Assembly: GCA_945928575.1 (NCBI GenBank)
Contig: CAMENP010000010.1
Coordinates: 1-64,000, forward strand
From: an uncultured Butyrivibrio sp.
GTDB lineage: Bacteria > Bacillota > Clostridia > Lachnospirales > Lachnospiraceae
DNA: 64,000 nucleotides
Direction: 5' to 3'
The translations under genes were made by a program, and so were the position numbers. Under the pieces are notes generated by a model. That model made no database searches. It had not been told where the DNA came from and was given only the letters and a program-made list of their open reading frames with translations. Shown piece by piece: positions 19,119-28,953 of the stretch; positions within the stretch are counted from its first letter, which is position 1, and each line of letters begins with the position of its first letter.

Positions 19119-20759
19119 ATGGTTCACAATAAAAGGATCAGCAGATTTTTTGCGCTTTTTTTAGCCGGTATTATGGCAGCAATGATGCTTGCAGGATGTA
19201 CATCATCCTCCAAGGATACCAAAGATGCCATCAGTACGGAATTTGTTGATGAAGACAACAGAATAGATGACAAATACGGAACATGTTATCAGGTATTTTT
19301 GTATTCGTTCTGTGACAGTGACGGCGATGGAATAGGAGACATACAGGGACTTATATCCAAGCTTGATTATATTCAGGACATGGGATTTTCAAGCATATGG
19401 CTGCTTCCGTTCACCAAATCCACAACATATCATAAGTATGATGTGGTTGATTATTATACAATAGACCCACAGTACGGAACTATGGATGATTTTGATGCGC
19501 TGGTAAAAGCATGTGATGAACGCGGGCTTGATATTTATATGGATTTTGTAATAAATCATACTTCATCCAAAAACGAATGGTTTAAAGAAGCCTGCGATTA
19601 TCTCGGAACGATTGGTGACGGAGAGCCTGATACATCAGTATGTCCGTATGTTGATTATTATAATTTTAAGAAATCGGATAAGGTTCCGTCAGGCTGGAAG
19701 AAAGTAAGCAGCAATCCGAGCTGGATCTACGAATGCGTATTCTGGGCCCAGATGCCGGACCTCAATCTTTCAAGCAAGGCAGTTCGCACAGAGATAGAGA
19801 AGATTGCAAAATTCTGGATCGATAAGGGAATATCAGGCTTCAGACTTGACGCGGCATTGCATTATTTTGAAGCAGATAATCCTGACAGTATAGAAGCACT
19901 CAGCTGGTTCTGCGATTATGTGCATGGTATCAATCCTGATATCTACTGTGTGGCTGAGGTATGGGATAATTTTAATACTATCAAGCAGTTCTATCAGAGC
20001 AGCTGCGACAGTATGTTTGATTTTACACTCGGAAATCAGGACGGAGTAATCGTAAAAGGCGTAAATAATAACAGTGATAATGTATCCGGTGCCAAAATGG
20101 CAGAGAACATTGTTAATGTATATAACGAAATCAAGAGTGTTAATGAGAATGCGATAGACGGTGTATTTTTGTCAAACCACGATACAGGACGTGCAGCCGG
20201 CTTCCTTCTCCGTAAAGACGAGAGAGTTAAGCTTGCAGCCGGAATACAGATTCTCACAACCGGTAATGTGTTCGTGTATTACGGAGATGAACTCGGTATG
20301 GGAGGAAGCGGCAAGGATGAGAATAAGCGTGCTCCTATGTATTGGTCAGATGATGAAAATGCGGATGGAATGACGGCGGGTCCTCCTTCATATGAACCTC
20401 AGACACATTCATTCGGTTCTTATGAAACACAGAAGGATGATGATAATTCGGTATATAATTATTACAGAAAGGCAATTCATATCCGTAATAAATATCCTGA
20501 AATAGGAAGAGGCATTCCTTCCGTTATGAACGATGTGACTGAGCAGAACGGCAATTTATGCGCGATCCATAAGACATATAACGATTCTGAAATAAGTCTC
20601 ATATATAATGACAGTGACGCTGCCGTTACGGTTACAGTATCCAAGGATACATACAAATATGAGACGGTAGTGGATTATCTTGTGGTAAATGAGGAACTTC
20701 CTCAGATAAAAGGGGAAGAAATCACAATTCCGGCTTACGGATGTGTTATTTTAAAATAA
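19119..20759 (+). CDS. Alpha-amylase-family glycoside hydrolase (GH13), lipoprotein
   Basis: Lipobox LAGCTSSSK; GH13 motifs DFVINHTS, GFRLDAALHYF, EVWDN, FLSNHDTGR. Confidence 0.93.
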   Translation: MVHNKRISRFFALFLAGIMAAMMLAGCTSSSKDTKDAISTEFVDEDNRIDDKYGTCYQVFLYSFCDSDGDGIGDIQGLISKLDYIQDMGFSSIWLLPFTKSTTYHKYDVVDYYTIDPQYGTMDDFDALVKACDERGLDIYMDFVINHTSSKNEWFKEACDYLGTIGDGEPDTSVCPYVDYYNFKKSDKVPSGWKKVSSNPSWIYECVFWAQMPDLNLSSKAVRTEIEKIAKFWIDKGISGFRLDAALHYFEADNPDSIEALSWFCDYVHGINPDIYCVAEVWDNFNTIKQFYQSSCDSMFDFTLGNQDGVIVKGVNNNSDNVSGAKMAENIVNVYNEIKSVNENAIDGVFLSNHDTGRAAGFLLRKDERVKLAAGIQILTTGNVFVYYGDELGMGGSGKDENKRAPMYWSDDENADGMTAGPPSYEPQTHSFGSYETQKDDDNSVYNYYRKAIHIRNKYPEIGRGIPSVMNDVTEQNGNLCAIHKTYNDSEISLIYNDSDAAVTVTVSKDTYKYETVVDYLVVNEELPQIKGEEITIPAYGCVILK

Positions 20760-20775
20760 ATATGGACATACCCGG

Positions 20776-20811
20776 CCCCGGCTGTATAAAGCCGGGGTTT
20801 ACTTTTATTTT
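20776..20811 (+). terminator. Rho-independent terminator after GH13 gene
   Basis: CCCCGGC TGTATAAA GCCGGGG TTTACTTTTATTTT. Confidence 0.75.
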
Positions 20812-20845
20812 GTAAAATGATATATTTTATAGAAATATATTACAG

Positions 20846-21391
20846 TTGAAAGGTATTATGGTTATGCCAGCAGAGATAAGAAAAGCTACGGTTAATGATA
20901 TAGATTCAATAACACGGATATATGATGCAGTGCATGAAGCCGAAGAGAGCGGAGCGCAGACGATAGGCTGGATAAAAGGAGTGTATCCGGTCAGAGATAC
21001 GGCAGAACAGGCAGTTGCACGCGGTGATATGTATGTACTTGAGTCTGACGGGACCATATATGGTTCGGCGGTAATAAATAATATTCAGGTTGAGGCATAT
21101 GCAAAAGGCAGATGGATGTACGAGACGCCCGATGATAAAGTGTGCGTACTGCATACGTTGGTAATCGATCCCAAAGCTGCCCAAAAAGGATATGGCCGTA
21201 AATTTATAGATTATTATGAAGAATATGCAAAGATGCATAGCTTTTCTGAACTGCGTATAGACACCAATGAAAAAAATAAGGTGGCACGGGCTATGTATGC
21301 AAGACTTGGATATAAAGAAATCGGTACAGTACCGACCGTATTTAACGGAATACCGGATGTGAACCTTATACTGCTTGAGAAAAGAATATAA
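20846..21391 (+). CDS. GNAT-family N-acetyltransferase
   Basis: Acetyl-CoA-binding fold: VLHTLVIDPKAAQKGYGRKFIDYYEEYAKMH...NKVARAMYARLGYKEIG. Confidence 0.85.
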   Translation: MKGIMVMPAEIRKATVNDIDSITRIYDAVHEAEESGAQTIGWIKGVYPVRDTAEQAVARGDMYVLESDGTIYGSAVINNIQVEAYAKGRWMYETPDDKVCVLHTLVIDPKAAQKGYGRKFIDYYEEYAKMHSFSELRIDTNEKNKVARAMYARLGYKEIGTVPTVFNGIPDVNLILLEKRI

Positions 21392-21398
21392 ATTTAAA

Positions 21399-21425
21399 AT
21401 GCCGGACGGATGTACCGCCCGGCAT
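21399..21425. terminator. Probable bidirectional terminator between convergent genes
   Basis: ATGCCGGACGG ATGTA CCGCCCGGCAT flanked by A/T-rich runs. Confidence 0.55.
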
Positions 21426-21440
21426 AAAATATATACGGAA

Positions 21441-24089
21441 TTATTCACTTCTGAGTGCTATAACAGGATCTTTCTTGGAAGCTACTTTAGCCGGTATAAG
21501 TCCTGCCACAAGTGTCAGAATAACACTTATAGCTATCAATATGACAGCTCCCTGCCATGGAAGTGAAGCTACACCGGAAATTCCGGTCAGGTGTTTGATA
21601 ACCATATTGATAGGAATATCAAGAAGTAATGTTATGAGGATTCCGAGTGAACCGGATACCAGACCTACAATCATAGTCTCCGCATTAAATACATTGGAAA
21701 CATCGCGTTTGGAGGCACCTATACTTCTTAATATACCGATTTCTTTGGTTCTTTCAAGAACCGATATATAAGTGATTATACCGATCATTATCGAAGAAAC
21801 CACAAGTGATATCGATACAAATGCGATAAGAACATATGATATCGTATTAACAATTGTGCTTACCGATGACATCATAAGTCCCACGTAATCTGTGTATGAG
21901 ATGGTGAGGTTGTCATTTCCGTCGGCGGTTACTTTATCGTTGTACTCATCAATAATATCGGAAATAGCATCTTTGGCTTCAAAATCTTTGGCATATATGT
22001 TGATGGATGTCGGCTTTGATTCATCGGCGTATCCGAGTTTTACCATGTTATCTTTATATGTGCTGCCTGATTTGGTCTGGAGCTGATTCTTGAATACATC
22101 TACAAGCTGCTCGTCGGTCATCATGCCGAGATACATCTGCGCAGCCTGCTGTTCGGCCTCGGGAAGTGTTGCAATATAAGCTTTGACATCATCAACCGTA
22201 ATATTATCAAGTTCATCTTCGCTTACAGCGAATGGGAGACCTGTGAATACATCGGTTTTGTCGTCCGCGAGCTGTGCTTTTACGATGTCCGACCTGGAGG
22301 TCTCATTAATTACATATTCGGTGAGAGCCTTGGTGTAACCGATGCTTCCGGTTATCGATGTTGCAACGGCATCTTCATCGGGCTGGATTATTCCGACTAT
22401 TTTAATTTCCGTACCGTTGTCTACGAGGGTCTTGACATATTCAGCATCGGAACTTTTGTCTTCCCATCGTTTGTTGGTCTCATCATATCTGTAATAATCA
22501 CTTGAAAGCACAAGTTTATATGTAAGACCCAAAAGATCGTCATATGTGTAACTGGTCTGCTCGGAATCAATCTGTTTGCCGCTTCCGAGATCGGCCATGA
22601 TGTTCTTGAGTTCGGATGAATTTTTAAGACCGAGTGCATATTGTGTAACATCTGTAATAGTGGAGTCTTTACTTACAACAAGGACAACTTCGTTATAATT
22701 TTCAGGCCATCTTCCGGCAATGACATTGTACTGTGAATCGAGAAGGTCTTTATTATCAATCATCTGCGTCCAGAGATTTGAGCTGCTGTAAGCACTCATC
22801 ATTGAAGACGTGCTTGTGCTTTCCTGGGAAACTCCCATAATATCTTCCATCATGGTGCTTGGGTTAACTTTGTTAAGACCGTTTGATGTGTCGGCGAGGT
22901 AAATATTAAGATCTGCATCGTAACCGTATTGGATATCGGTTACATAATCTTTAATATTACATTCATCACTTTCAAAATATGTTTTGAGTTCACCGAGACT
23001 GTTTGTCTTGACTTCGGCCATCATTGTGTTTATCATATCGCCGAGAATGGGACTGGTATATATACGGCCATCATCATGCTTTACATCATCGGTTGATTTG
23101 CCAAGCATTGTTTCCATAAGGCTTGTCATGTCCATATTCTCATCTTCGATGGTGATAGGATATGTTGATATGGTGTCTTCCTGGACTTTGTTAATGTATG
23201 CCTGAAAACCGTTGGACAGTGAAAGAATAAGAGCAATTCCTATTATACCTATGCTTCCGGCAAAAGAAGTAAGGAATGTACGGCCTTTTTTTGTAAGCAG
23301 GTTCTTAAAACTGAGTGACAGGGCTGTTCCGAATGACATGGATACTTTTGATTTGGATCTGCCTTTACGGACATGTACCGGGGAATGAACCTCTTTGGCA
23401 ATGTCATCACCTTCATAAGGGTCACTGTCATCGATAACCCGGCCGTCAAGAAGACGTATAATTCTTGATGAATACTGTTCTGCAAGTTCGGCATTGTGCG
23501 TAACCATTATAATTAATTTTTCACCGGATATTTCACGCAGGATATTCATTATGGCAATGCTTGTTTCCGAATCGAGCGCACCGGTAGGCTCGTCTGCGAG
23601 GATTATGTCAGGATCATTGACGAGTGCACGCGCTATGGCAACACGCTGCATCTGTCCTCCGGACATCTGATTCGGCTTCTTGTGAAGCTGGTCCTTAAGT
23701 CCGACCTTGGCAAGTGCCTCGGCTGCACGCTTGCGGCGTTCTGCTTTGGATACACCTGAGAGTGTGAGCGCAAGTTCTACGTTCGCCAATACAGTCTGAT
23801 GCGGTATAAGATTATAGTTCTGGAATACAAAACCTATCTTGTGATTACGGTATGAGTCCCAGTCCTTGTCTTTAAACTCCTTAGTGGAACGTCCGCCGAT
23901 TATAAGGTCGCCGTCCGCGTACCGGTCAAGTCCGCCGATTATGTTTAACATAGTAGTCTTGCCGCAGCCTGACGGACCGAGTATTGATACAAATTCACTT
24001 TCACGGAATCGTATGTCGATTCCCTTGAGAGCGTGAACTTCGGTATCACCGGCAGTATAATTCTTTACAATACCTTTAAGTTGTAACAT
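21441..24089 (-). CDS. ABC transporter, fused ATP-binding and FtsX/MacB-type permease
   Basis: Walker A GPSGCGKTT, MSGGQMQRVAIARAL, DEPTGALDSET; C-terminal FtsX-like TMs (ERTKEIGILRSIGASKRDVSNVFNAET) around a large extracellular region. Confidence 0.92.
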   Translation of the reverse strand: MLQLKGIVKNYTAGDTEVHALKGIDIRFRESEFVSILGPSGCGKTTMLNIIGGLDRYADGDLIIGGRSTKEFKDKDWDSYRNHKIGFVFQNYNLIPHQTVLANVELALTLSGVSKAERRKRAAEALAKVGLKDQLHKKPNQMSGGQMQRVAIARALVNDPDIILADEPTGALDSETSIAIMNILREISGEKLIIMVTHNAELAEQYSSRIIRLLDGRVIDDSDPYEGDDIAKEVHSPVHVRKGRSKSKVSMSFGTALSLSFKNLLTKKGRTFLTSFAGSIGIIGIALILSLSNGFQAYINKVQEDTISTYPITIEDENMDMTSLMETMLGKSTDDVKHDDGRIYTSPILGDMINTMMAEVKTNSLGELKTYFESDECNIKDYVTDIQYGYDADLNIYLADTSNGLNKVNPSTMMEDIMGVSQESTSTSSMMSAYSSSNLWTQMIDNKDLLDSQYNVIAGRWPENYNEVVLVVSKDSTITDVTQYALGLKNSSELKNIMADLGSGKQIDSEQTSYTYDDLLGLTYKLVLSSDYYRYDETNKRWEDKSSDAEYVKTLVDNGTEIKIVGIIQPDEDAVATSITGSIGYTKALTEYVINETSRSDIVKAQLADDKTDVFTGLPFAVSEDELDNITVDDVKAYIATLPEAEQQAAQMYLGMMTDEQLVDVFKNQLQTKSGSTYKDNMVKLGYADESKPTSINIYAKDFEAKDAISDIIDEYNDKVTADGNDNLTISYTDYVGLMMSSVSTIVNTISYVLIAFVSISLVVSSIMIGIITYISVLERTKEIGILRSIGASKRDVSNVFNAETMIVGLVSGSLGILITLLLDIPINMVIKHLTGISGVASLPWQGAVILIAISVILTLVAGLIPAKVASKKDPVIALRSE

Positions 24090-24279
24090 TGTGTTCTCCT
24101 TCTGATTATAATGCTAAAATATAATTTAAAATGTATCCGGCCAAAATACAATATATAAAATATAAAGATTTATTAAAAAAATATAAAAAATAGGAAAAAT
24201 AATAATAATTTTCTTCAAATATCGAAAAACATGTGGTACAATGTGATAAACGCATAAATTATGCAAAAGGATAGAAACC

Positions 24280-25257
24280 ATGAATGAAGACAAAGGAGAA
24301 CTTTCCGAGGCAGCACGCCGGAGAAAGCGTATTAACCTCTATAAGCGAATTATAATTATAATGATTATAACGATAATATTGCTGCCTACAATATTATGTG
24401 TAATTTTATTCTGCAGGATGAACCGCTTACAGAAGGATTTTTCGGAACTTAAGGCACAGCTTGAATCATCGGTACAGCTTGCATCGGATGAAGAGAGTCC
24501 CGGAAAGAAACAGAGTCAGGCATCACTTAATAAGAATCCGGCGGAACCGGAGAGCAGTGATACAGCGGATGCAGAGACGCAGCCTGCTGTGACGGAAGCA
24601 GAGACCGATGCGCAGACAACAGTGGAGGAAGCTCTTAAGCAGGGCCGTAAGGTTGTATATCTTACATTTGATGACGGTCCGAGCGATAATACGGATGCAT
24701 TGCTTGATGTACTGGCAGAACATAATGTGAAAGCTACTTTTTTCGTGAACGGCCATGAAGGATATGAGGAAGCACTTAACCGAATAGTTAATGAGGGCCA
24801 TACTCTTGCACTTCATACATATACACATGATTATGCACATGTATATGAAAGCGTTGAGTCGTTCGCACAGGAAGTTGAGTCACTGCAGGATTATCTGGAG
24901 AAGACCACGGGAGTAAGACCGCACATATTCAGATTTCCGGGCGGTTCGAGTAATTCACAGGCACCGCTTCCGATATCACAATACATAGATTATCTTAATA
25001 AGAATAATCTTGTGTATTTCGACTGGAACGTATCGTCCGGCGACGGCGGTGACGGTCTCAGCCGCAAACAGGTTTATGACAATGTCATGAAAGGTATATC
25101 CGGCCAGGATATATCGGTTGTGCTTATGCACGATGCTACATACAGAATGACCACTTTTGAGGCCGTTCCGGACATAATAGAGAAATTGCAGGAGCAGAAC
25201 GCATTGATTCTCCCAATCACTGCAGACACGCAGCCTGTTCATCATAATGTTAATTAA
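24280..25257 (+). CDS. Membrane-anchored polysaccharide deacetylase
   Basis: NodB motifs YLTFDDGPSDNT, ALHTYTHDYAHV, RFPGGSSN, VVLMHDA; N-terminal TM. Confidence 0.92.
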   Translation: MNEDKGELSEAARRRKRINLYKRIIIIMIITIILLPTILCVILFCRMNRLQKDFSELKAQLESSVQLASDEESPGKKQSQASLNKNPAEPESSDTADAETQPAVTEAETDAQTTVEEALKQGRKVVYLTFDDGPSDNTDALLDVLAEHNVKATFFVNGHEGYEEALNRIVNEGHTLALHTYTHDYAHVYESVESFAQEVESLQDYLEKTTGVRPHIFRFPGGSSNSQAPLPISQYIDYLNKNNLVYFDWNVSSGDGGDGLSRKQVYDNVMKGISGQDISVVLMHDATYRMTTFEAVPDIIEKLQEQNALILPITADTQPVHHNVN

Positions 25258-25274
25258 CCAGGAGGATTTTTGAA

Positions 25275-26069
25275 ATGGGATTTTTTAAGGATTTTAAAGA
25301 GGATTTATCACAGGCAGTCAATGAACTTTCGGATGACGCATCAAAGCTTGCCGGTGTAAACGCAGAGAAGGTTGAAGAGCCGGTACCTGATGATGATGTG
25401 ATGGTTGACACACTTGCAGACGATGTGCAGGCTGATGCAGGTGAGAACGATATTGAGGAGTCTCTTACAAGAGCTCTTGCAGATATTAAGACTGATGATA
25501 AGAAGACTGAATCAGTAAACCGCAAGAGTGCTAAGGCGGTAAAGGCAGAAGAAATACCTGTGCAGGCAGAAGAAGAACCGGCCGAAGAGCCTGAAGCTGC
25601 GGAGAACACGGATGAGATAAGTGATGAGACGGCAATTATTACACCGGGACTTTCTATTTCCGGTGATGTTACATCGGCCGGATCAATCGAACTTCTCGGT
25701 ACGGTTGAAGGCAATGTTACATGTAAAGGAAAGCTTGTCGTAAGCGGAACCATAAAGGGTAATTCGGTATCATCCGATTTCTTTGCCGACAAAGCCAACA
25801 TAACAGGCGATGTGACATGTGAAGGCCCTGCCAAGATTGGAAACGGTTCCGTTATTATAGGTAACCTTGTTGCAACATCAGCTGTGATTGCCGGTGCGAT
25901 CAAGGGTGATATTGATGTTCAGGGACCGGTTATCATTGATACAACGGCAATTGTAATGGGTGATATCAAGTCGAAGCTCGTACAGATTAATAACGGAGCA
26001 GTTATTGAAGGACATTGTTCACAGTGCTATTCTGATAACAGTCCTAAGAAATTTTTTGGAGAGAATTAA
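25275..26069 (+). CDS. Bactofilin-family polymer-forming cytoskeletal protein
   Basis: C-terminal beta-helix repeats (TSAGSIELLGTVEGNVTCKGKLVVSGTIKGN...DVQGPVIIDTTAIVMGDIKSKLVQINNGAVIEGHC); acidic N-terminal extension. Confidence 0.87.
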   Translation: MGFFKDFKEDLSQAVNELSDDASKLAGVNAEKVEEPVPDDDVMVDTLADDVQADAGENDIEESLTRALADIKTDDKKTESVNRKSAKAVKAEEIPVQAEEEPAEEPEAAENTDEISDETAIITPGLSISGDVTSAGSIELLGTVEGNVTCKGKLVVSGTIKGNSVSSDFFADKANITGDVTCEGPAKIGNGSVIIGNLVATSAVIAGAIKGDIDVQGPVIIDTTAIVMGDIKSKLVQINNGAVIEGHCSQCYSDNSPKKFFGEN

Positions 26070-26084
26070 CATCGGAGGAATCTT

Positions 26085-26786
26085 ATGAAAGAGAAAAGAA
26101 TACTTCTTAAGCTGAGCGGTGAAGCTCTTGCTGGAGATAAGCATACGGGATTTGACGAGGCTACTGTTCTTGAAATTGCAAGGCAGGTCAAAGCAGTACA
26201 TGATGACGGAGCCGAGATCGGTGTTGTTATAGGCGGCGGTAATTTCTGGCGCGGAAGAACAAGTGAGAATATGGACAGAACGAAAGCAGATCAGATAGGA
26301 ATGCTTGCAACTATAATGAATTGCATTTATGTGTCCGAAATGTTCAGAAGTACAGGACTTGAAACTGAGATACTCACACCGTTTGAATGTGGTTCGGTTA
26401 CCAAGCTTTTTTCCAAAGACCGTGCCAATAAGTATTTTAAACAGGGCAAAATAGTATTTTTTGCCGGAGGAACAGGTCATCCTTATTTCTCTACGGATAC
26501 GGGAATTGTTCTCAGGGCAATTGAGATGGATGCTGACGCAATATATCTTGCCAAAGCAATTGACGGTGTGTATGACAGCGATCCGAAGACTAATCCGGCG
26601 GCTGTTAAATATGACAGTGTCTCGATTGATGATGTAATTGCCAATAAGCTTGCGGTAATAGATATGACGGCATCGGTTATGTGCATGGAAAACAAGATGC
26701 CGCTTGTCGTATTCGGTCTTAATGAGAAAGACAGCATTATCAATACATACAATGGTAAATTTAACGGAACCATTGTTACAGTGTAA
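26085..26786 (+). CDS. pyrH: UMP kinase
   Basis: LLKLSGEALAG, GVVIGGGNFWRG, GTGHPYFSTDT; upstream of frr. Confidence 0.97.
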   Translation: MKEKRILLKLSGEALAGDKHTGFDEATVLEIARQVKAVHDDGAEIGVVIGGGNFWRGRTSENMDRTKADQIGMLATIMNCIYVSEMFRSTGLETEILTPFECGSVTKLFSKDRANKYFKQGKIVFFAGGTGHPYFSTDTGIVLRAIEMDADAIYLAKAIDGVYDSDPKTNPAAVKYDSVSIDDVIANKLAVIDMTASVMCMENKMPLVVFGLNEKDSIINTYNGKFNGTIVTV

Positions 26787-26827
26787 TATAGAATAATTAT
26801 GGCATAAGCCCTATATCAGGAGGAAAA

Positions 26828-27379
26828 ATGAGCGAAATTAAAATTTACGAAGAGAAAATGGAAAAGTCACTTGCGGCACTCGAGGCTGATTATGCAACAA
26901 TAAGAGCCGGCAGAGCCAATCCGCATATTCTTGATAAAATTAAAGTTGATTATTATGGAACACCATCACCGCTTCAGCAGGTAGCCAATGTTTCGGTTCC
27001 GGAAGCAAGAATGATCCAGATACAGCCATGGGAGTCATCACTCATCAAAGATATTGAAAAGGCTATTCTTACATCGGATCTCGGCCTTACACCGACCAAT
27101 GACGGAAAGTCAATAAGACTTGTATTCCCTGAACTTACAGAGGACAGACGTAAAGAAATAGTTAAAGACATCAAGAAAAAGGGTGAGAATGCCAAAGTAG
27201 CTGTCAGAAATATCAGAAGAGATGCTAACGATGCTATTAAGAAGAGCAGCAAGGAAAATGATATGTCTGAGGATGATGTTAAGAAGATTGAAGGAGATAT
27301 CCAGAAACTTACAGATAAGTATATAGCCGATATCGATAAGGCAGTCGAGAACAAAACAAAGGAAATCATGACGGTATAA
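26828..27379 (+). CDS. frr: Ribosome recycling factor
   Basis: IRAGRANPHILDKIKVDYYGTPSPLQQVANVSVPEAR, full length. Confidence 0.98.
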   Translation: MSEIKIYEEKMEKSLAALEADYATIRAGRANPHILDKIKVDYYGTPSPLQQVANVSVPEARMIQIQPWESSLIKDIEKAILTSDLGLTPTNDGKSIRLVFPELTEDRRKEIVKDIKKKGENAKVAVRNIRRDANDAIKKSSKENDMSEDDVKKIEGDIQKLTDKYIADIDKAVENKTKEIMTV

Positions 27380-27394
27380 TCGTCGGTGCAGGAT

Positions 27395-28129
27395 ATGGAT
27401 AATTATAATGAGAAGCTTGGACTTAATATTCCTGAACATGTCGGTATAATTCTTGACGGCAACGGAAGATGGGCCAAGCAGAGACTGATGCCGCGTAATT
27501 TCGGACATATGCAGGGCAGTAAAGTTCTTGAGCAGATATGTGATGATGCTGACGAGATAGGAATCAAATATCTTACGGTATATGTATTTTCAACAGAGAA
27601 CTGGAACCGCTCCGATAAAGAAGTGGCAGGTCTTATGAAAATATTGCGTAATTACTTAAAGGATTGCATAAAGAGGGCCAATAAGAACAATATGAAAGTC
27701 CGTATTCTCGGCAAGAAGGACCGCCTGGATGAGGATATCATAGAAAGCATCGAACGTCTTGAGACAGCTACAGCCGGTAATACCGGACTTGTATTTCAGG
27801 TAGCGCTTAATTATGGCGGACGCGATGAAATGGTCAGGGCAATGCGCAAGATGACGAAAGACATTATTGATAAAGGCCTTTCGCCCGAAGATATCGATGA
27901 GAATATGTTCTCGGGATATCTTGACACAGCCGGCGCGCCGGATCCGGATCTCATAATACGAACAAGCGGAGAGAAAAGAATATCGAACTTCCTTTTATGG
28001 CAGTGTGCATATTCAGAATTTGATTTTCCGGAGATTTTGTGGCCGGATTTCAATAAACGGCGCTTGATCGAAGCTGTTGAGAGATATAATAAGAGAGACA
28101 GACGCTTTGGCGGAGTGAAGGAGGAATAG
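27395..28129 (+). CDS. uppS: Isoprenyl transferase (undecaprenyl diphosphate synthase)
   Basis: HVGIILDGNGRWAKQR, TVYVFSTENWNR, ALNYGGRDE. Start uncertain (GTG 27386 or ATG 27395). Confidence 0.95.
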   Translation: MDNYNEKLGLNIPEHVGIILDGNGRWAKQRLMPRNFGHMQGSKVLEQICDDADEIGIKYLTVYVFSTENWNRSDKEVAGLMKILRNYLKDCIKRANKNNMKVRILGKKDRLDEDIIESIERLETATAGNTGLVFQVALNYGGRDEMVRAMRKMTKDIIDKGLSPEDIDENMFSGYLDTAGAPDPDLIIRTSGEKRISNFLLWQCAYSEFDFPEILWPDFNKRRLIEAVERYNKRDRRFGGVKEE

Positions 28130-28130
28130 A

Positions 28131-28934
28131 ATGCGTACCAGAATTATCAGTGGTGCTGTTTTGACGGCCATACTCGTCGGAGCTGTAGCAGGCGGCCGAA
28201 TTACAATGTTTTTGCTGTCATTGGTTATAACATGCCTCGGTATGTTTGAATTATACAGAGTAGTAGGAATTCATAAAAGTCCATTGGGAATAGTAGGATA
28301 TATTCTTGCTGCGGCTTATTATGCGCTTCTGTGGTTTGATAAACTTGAGTTTATGGATCTGTATTGTGTAGCATGCGGAATAATAATAATGTTCTCATAT
28401 GTATGCAGTTTCAAAACCAAGAAAGCAAGCCAGGCGGCATTTGCGCTGTTAGGTATTTTTTATGTTGCAATTCCGCTTTCATTTTTATATAGAATAAGGA
28501 TTATCGACAAATACGGAATATACTTATTTATACTGCTTTTTGTATGTTCGTGGATTGCAGATACATTTGCATATTTTACGGGCGTAACTTTCGGAAAGCA
28601 TAAGCTAGTGCCGCACCTGAGTCCTAAAAAATCTGTCGAGGGTGCGATAGGCGGAATAACAGGAGCTGCGCTTGTCGGACTTTTATATGGCTTTATATTG
28701 CACAAAGTCCTTGGAATTAAAGCAATGCTTCCGTTCCTGATAATAAGTGCGGTTGGAGCTTTTATATCCATTTTTGGAGACCTTGCTGCATCTGCAATTA
28801 AACGTAATTACGATGTTAAGGACTATAGCAATCTCATACCCGGACACGGTGGAATACTTGACCGTTTTGACAGTATGATATTTGTTGCGCCGATAGTTTA
28901 TATCGGAGCACAGCTTTTGATGCCTTTATTATAG
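28131..28934 (+). CDS. cdsA: Phosphatidate cytidylyltransferase
   Basis: CdsA signature DYSNLIPGHGGILDRFDSMIFVAPIVY. Confidence 0.96.
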   Translation: MRTRIISGAVLTAILVGAVAGGRITMFLLSLVITCLGMFELYRVVGIHKSPLGIVGYILAAAYYALLWFDKLEFMDLYCVACGIIIMFSYVCSFKTKKASQAAFALLGIFYVAIPLSFLYRIRIIDKYGIYLFILLFVCSWIADTFAYFTGVTFGKHKLVPHLSPKKSVEGAIGGITGAALVGLLYGFILHKVLGIKAMLPFLIISAVGAFISIFGDLAASAIKRNYDVKDYSNLIPGHGGILDRFDSMIFVAPIVYIGAQLLMPLL

Positions 28935-28953
28935 AAGAAACGGGGTCTGTATT

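Noticed and set aside
25250-25903. 217-aa minus-strand ORF
   Set aside because: Antisense to the bactofilin gene; Ser/Thr/Pro/Ala-rich composition typical of a shadow ORF; no SD or recognisable domain.
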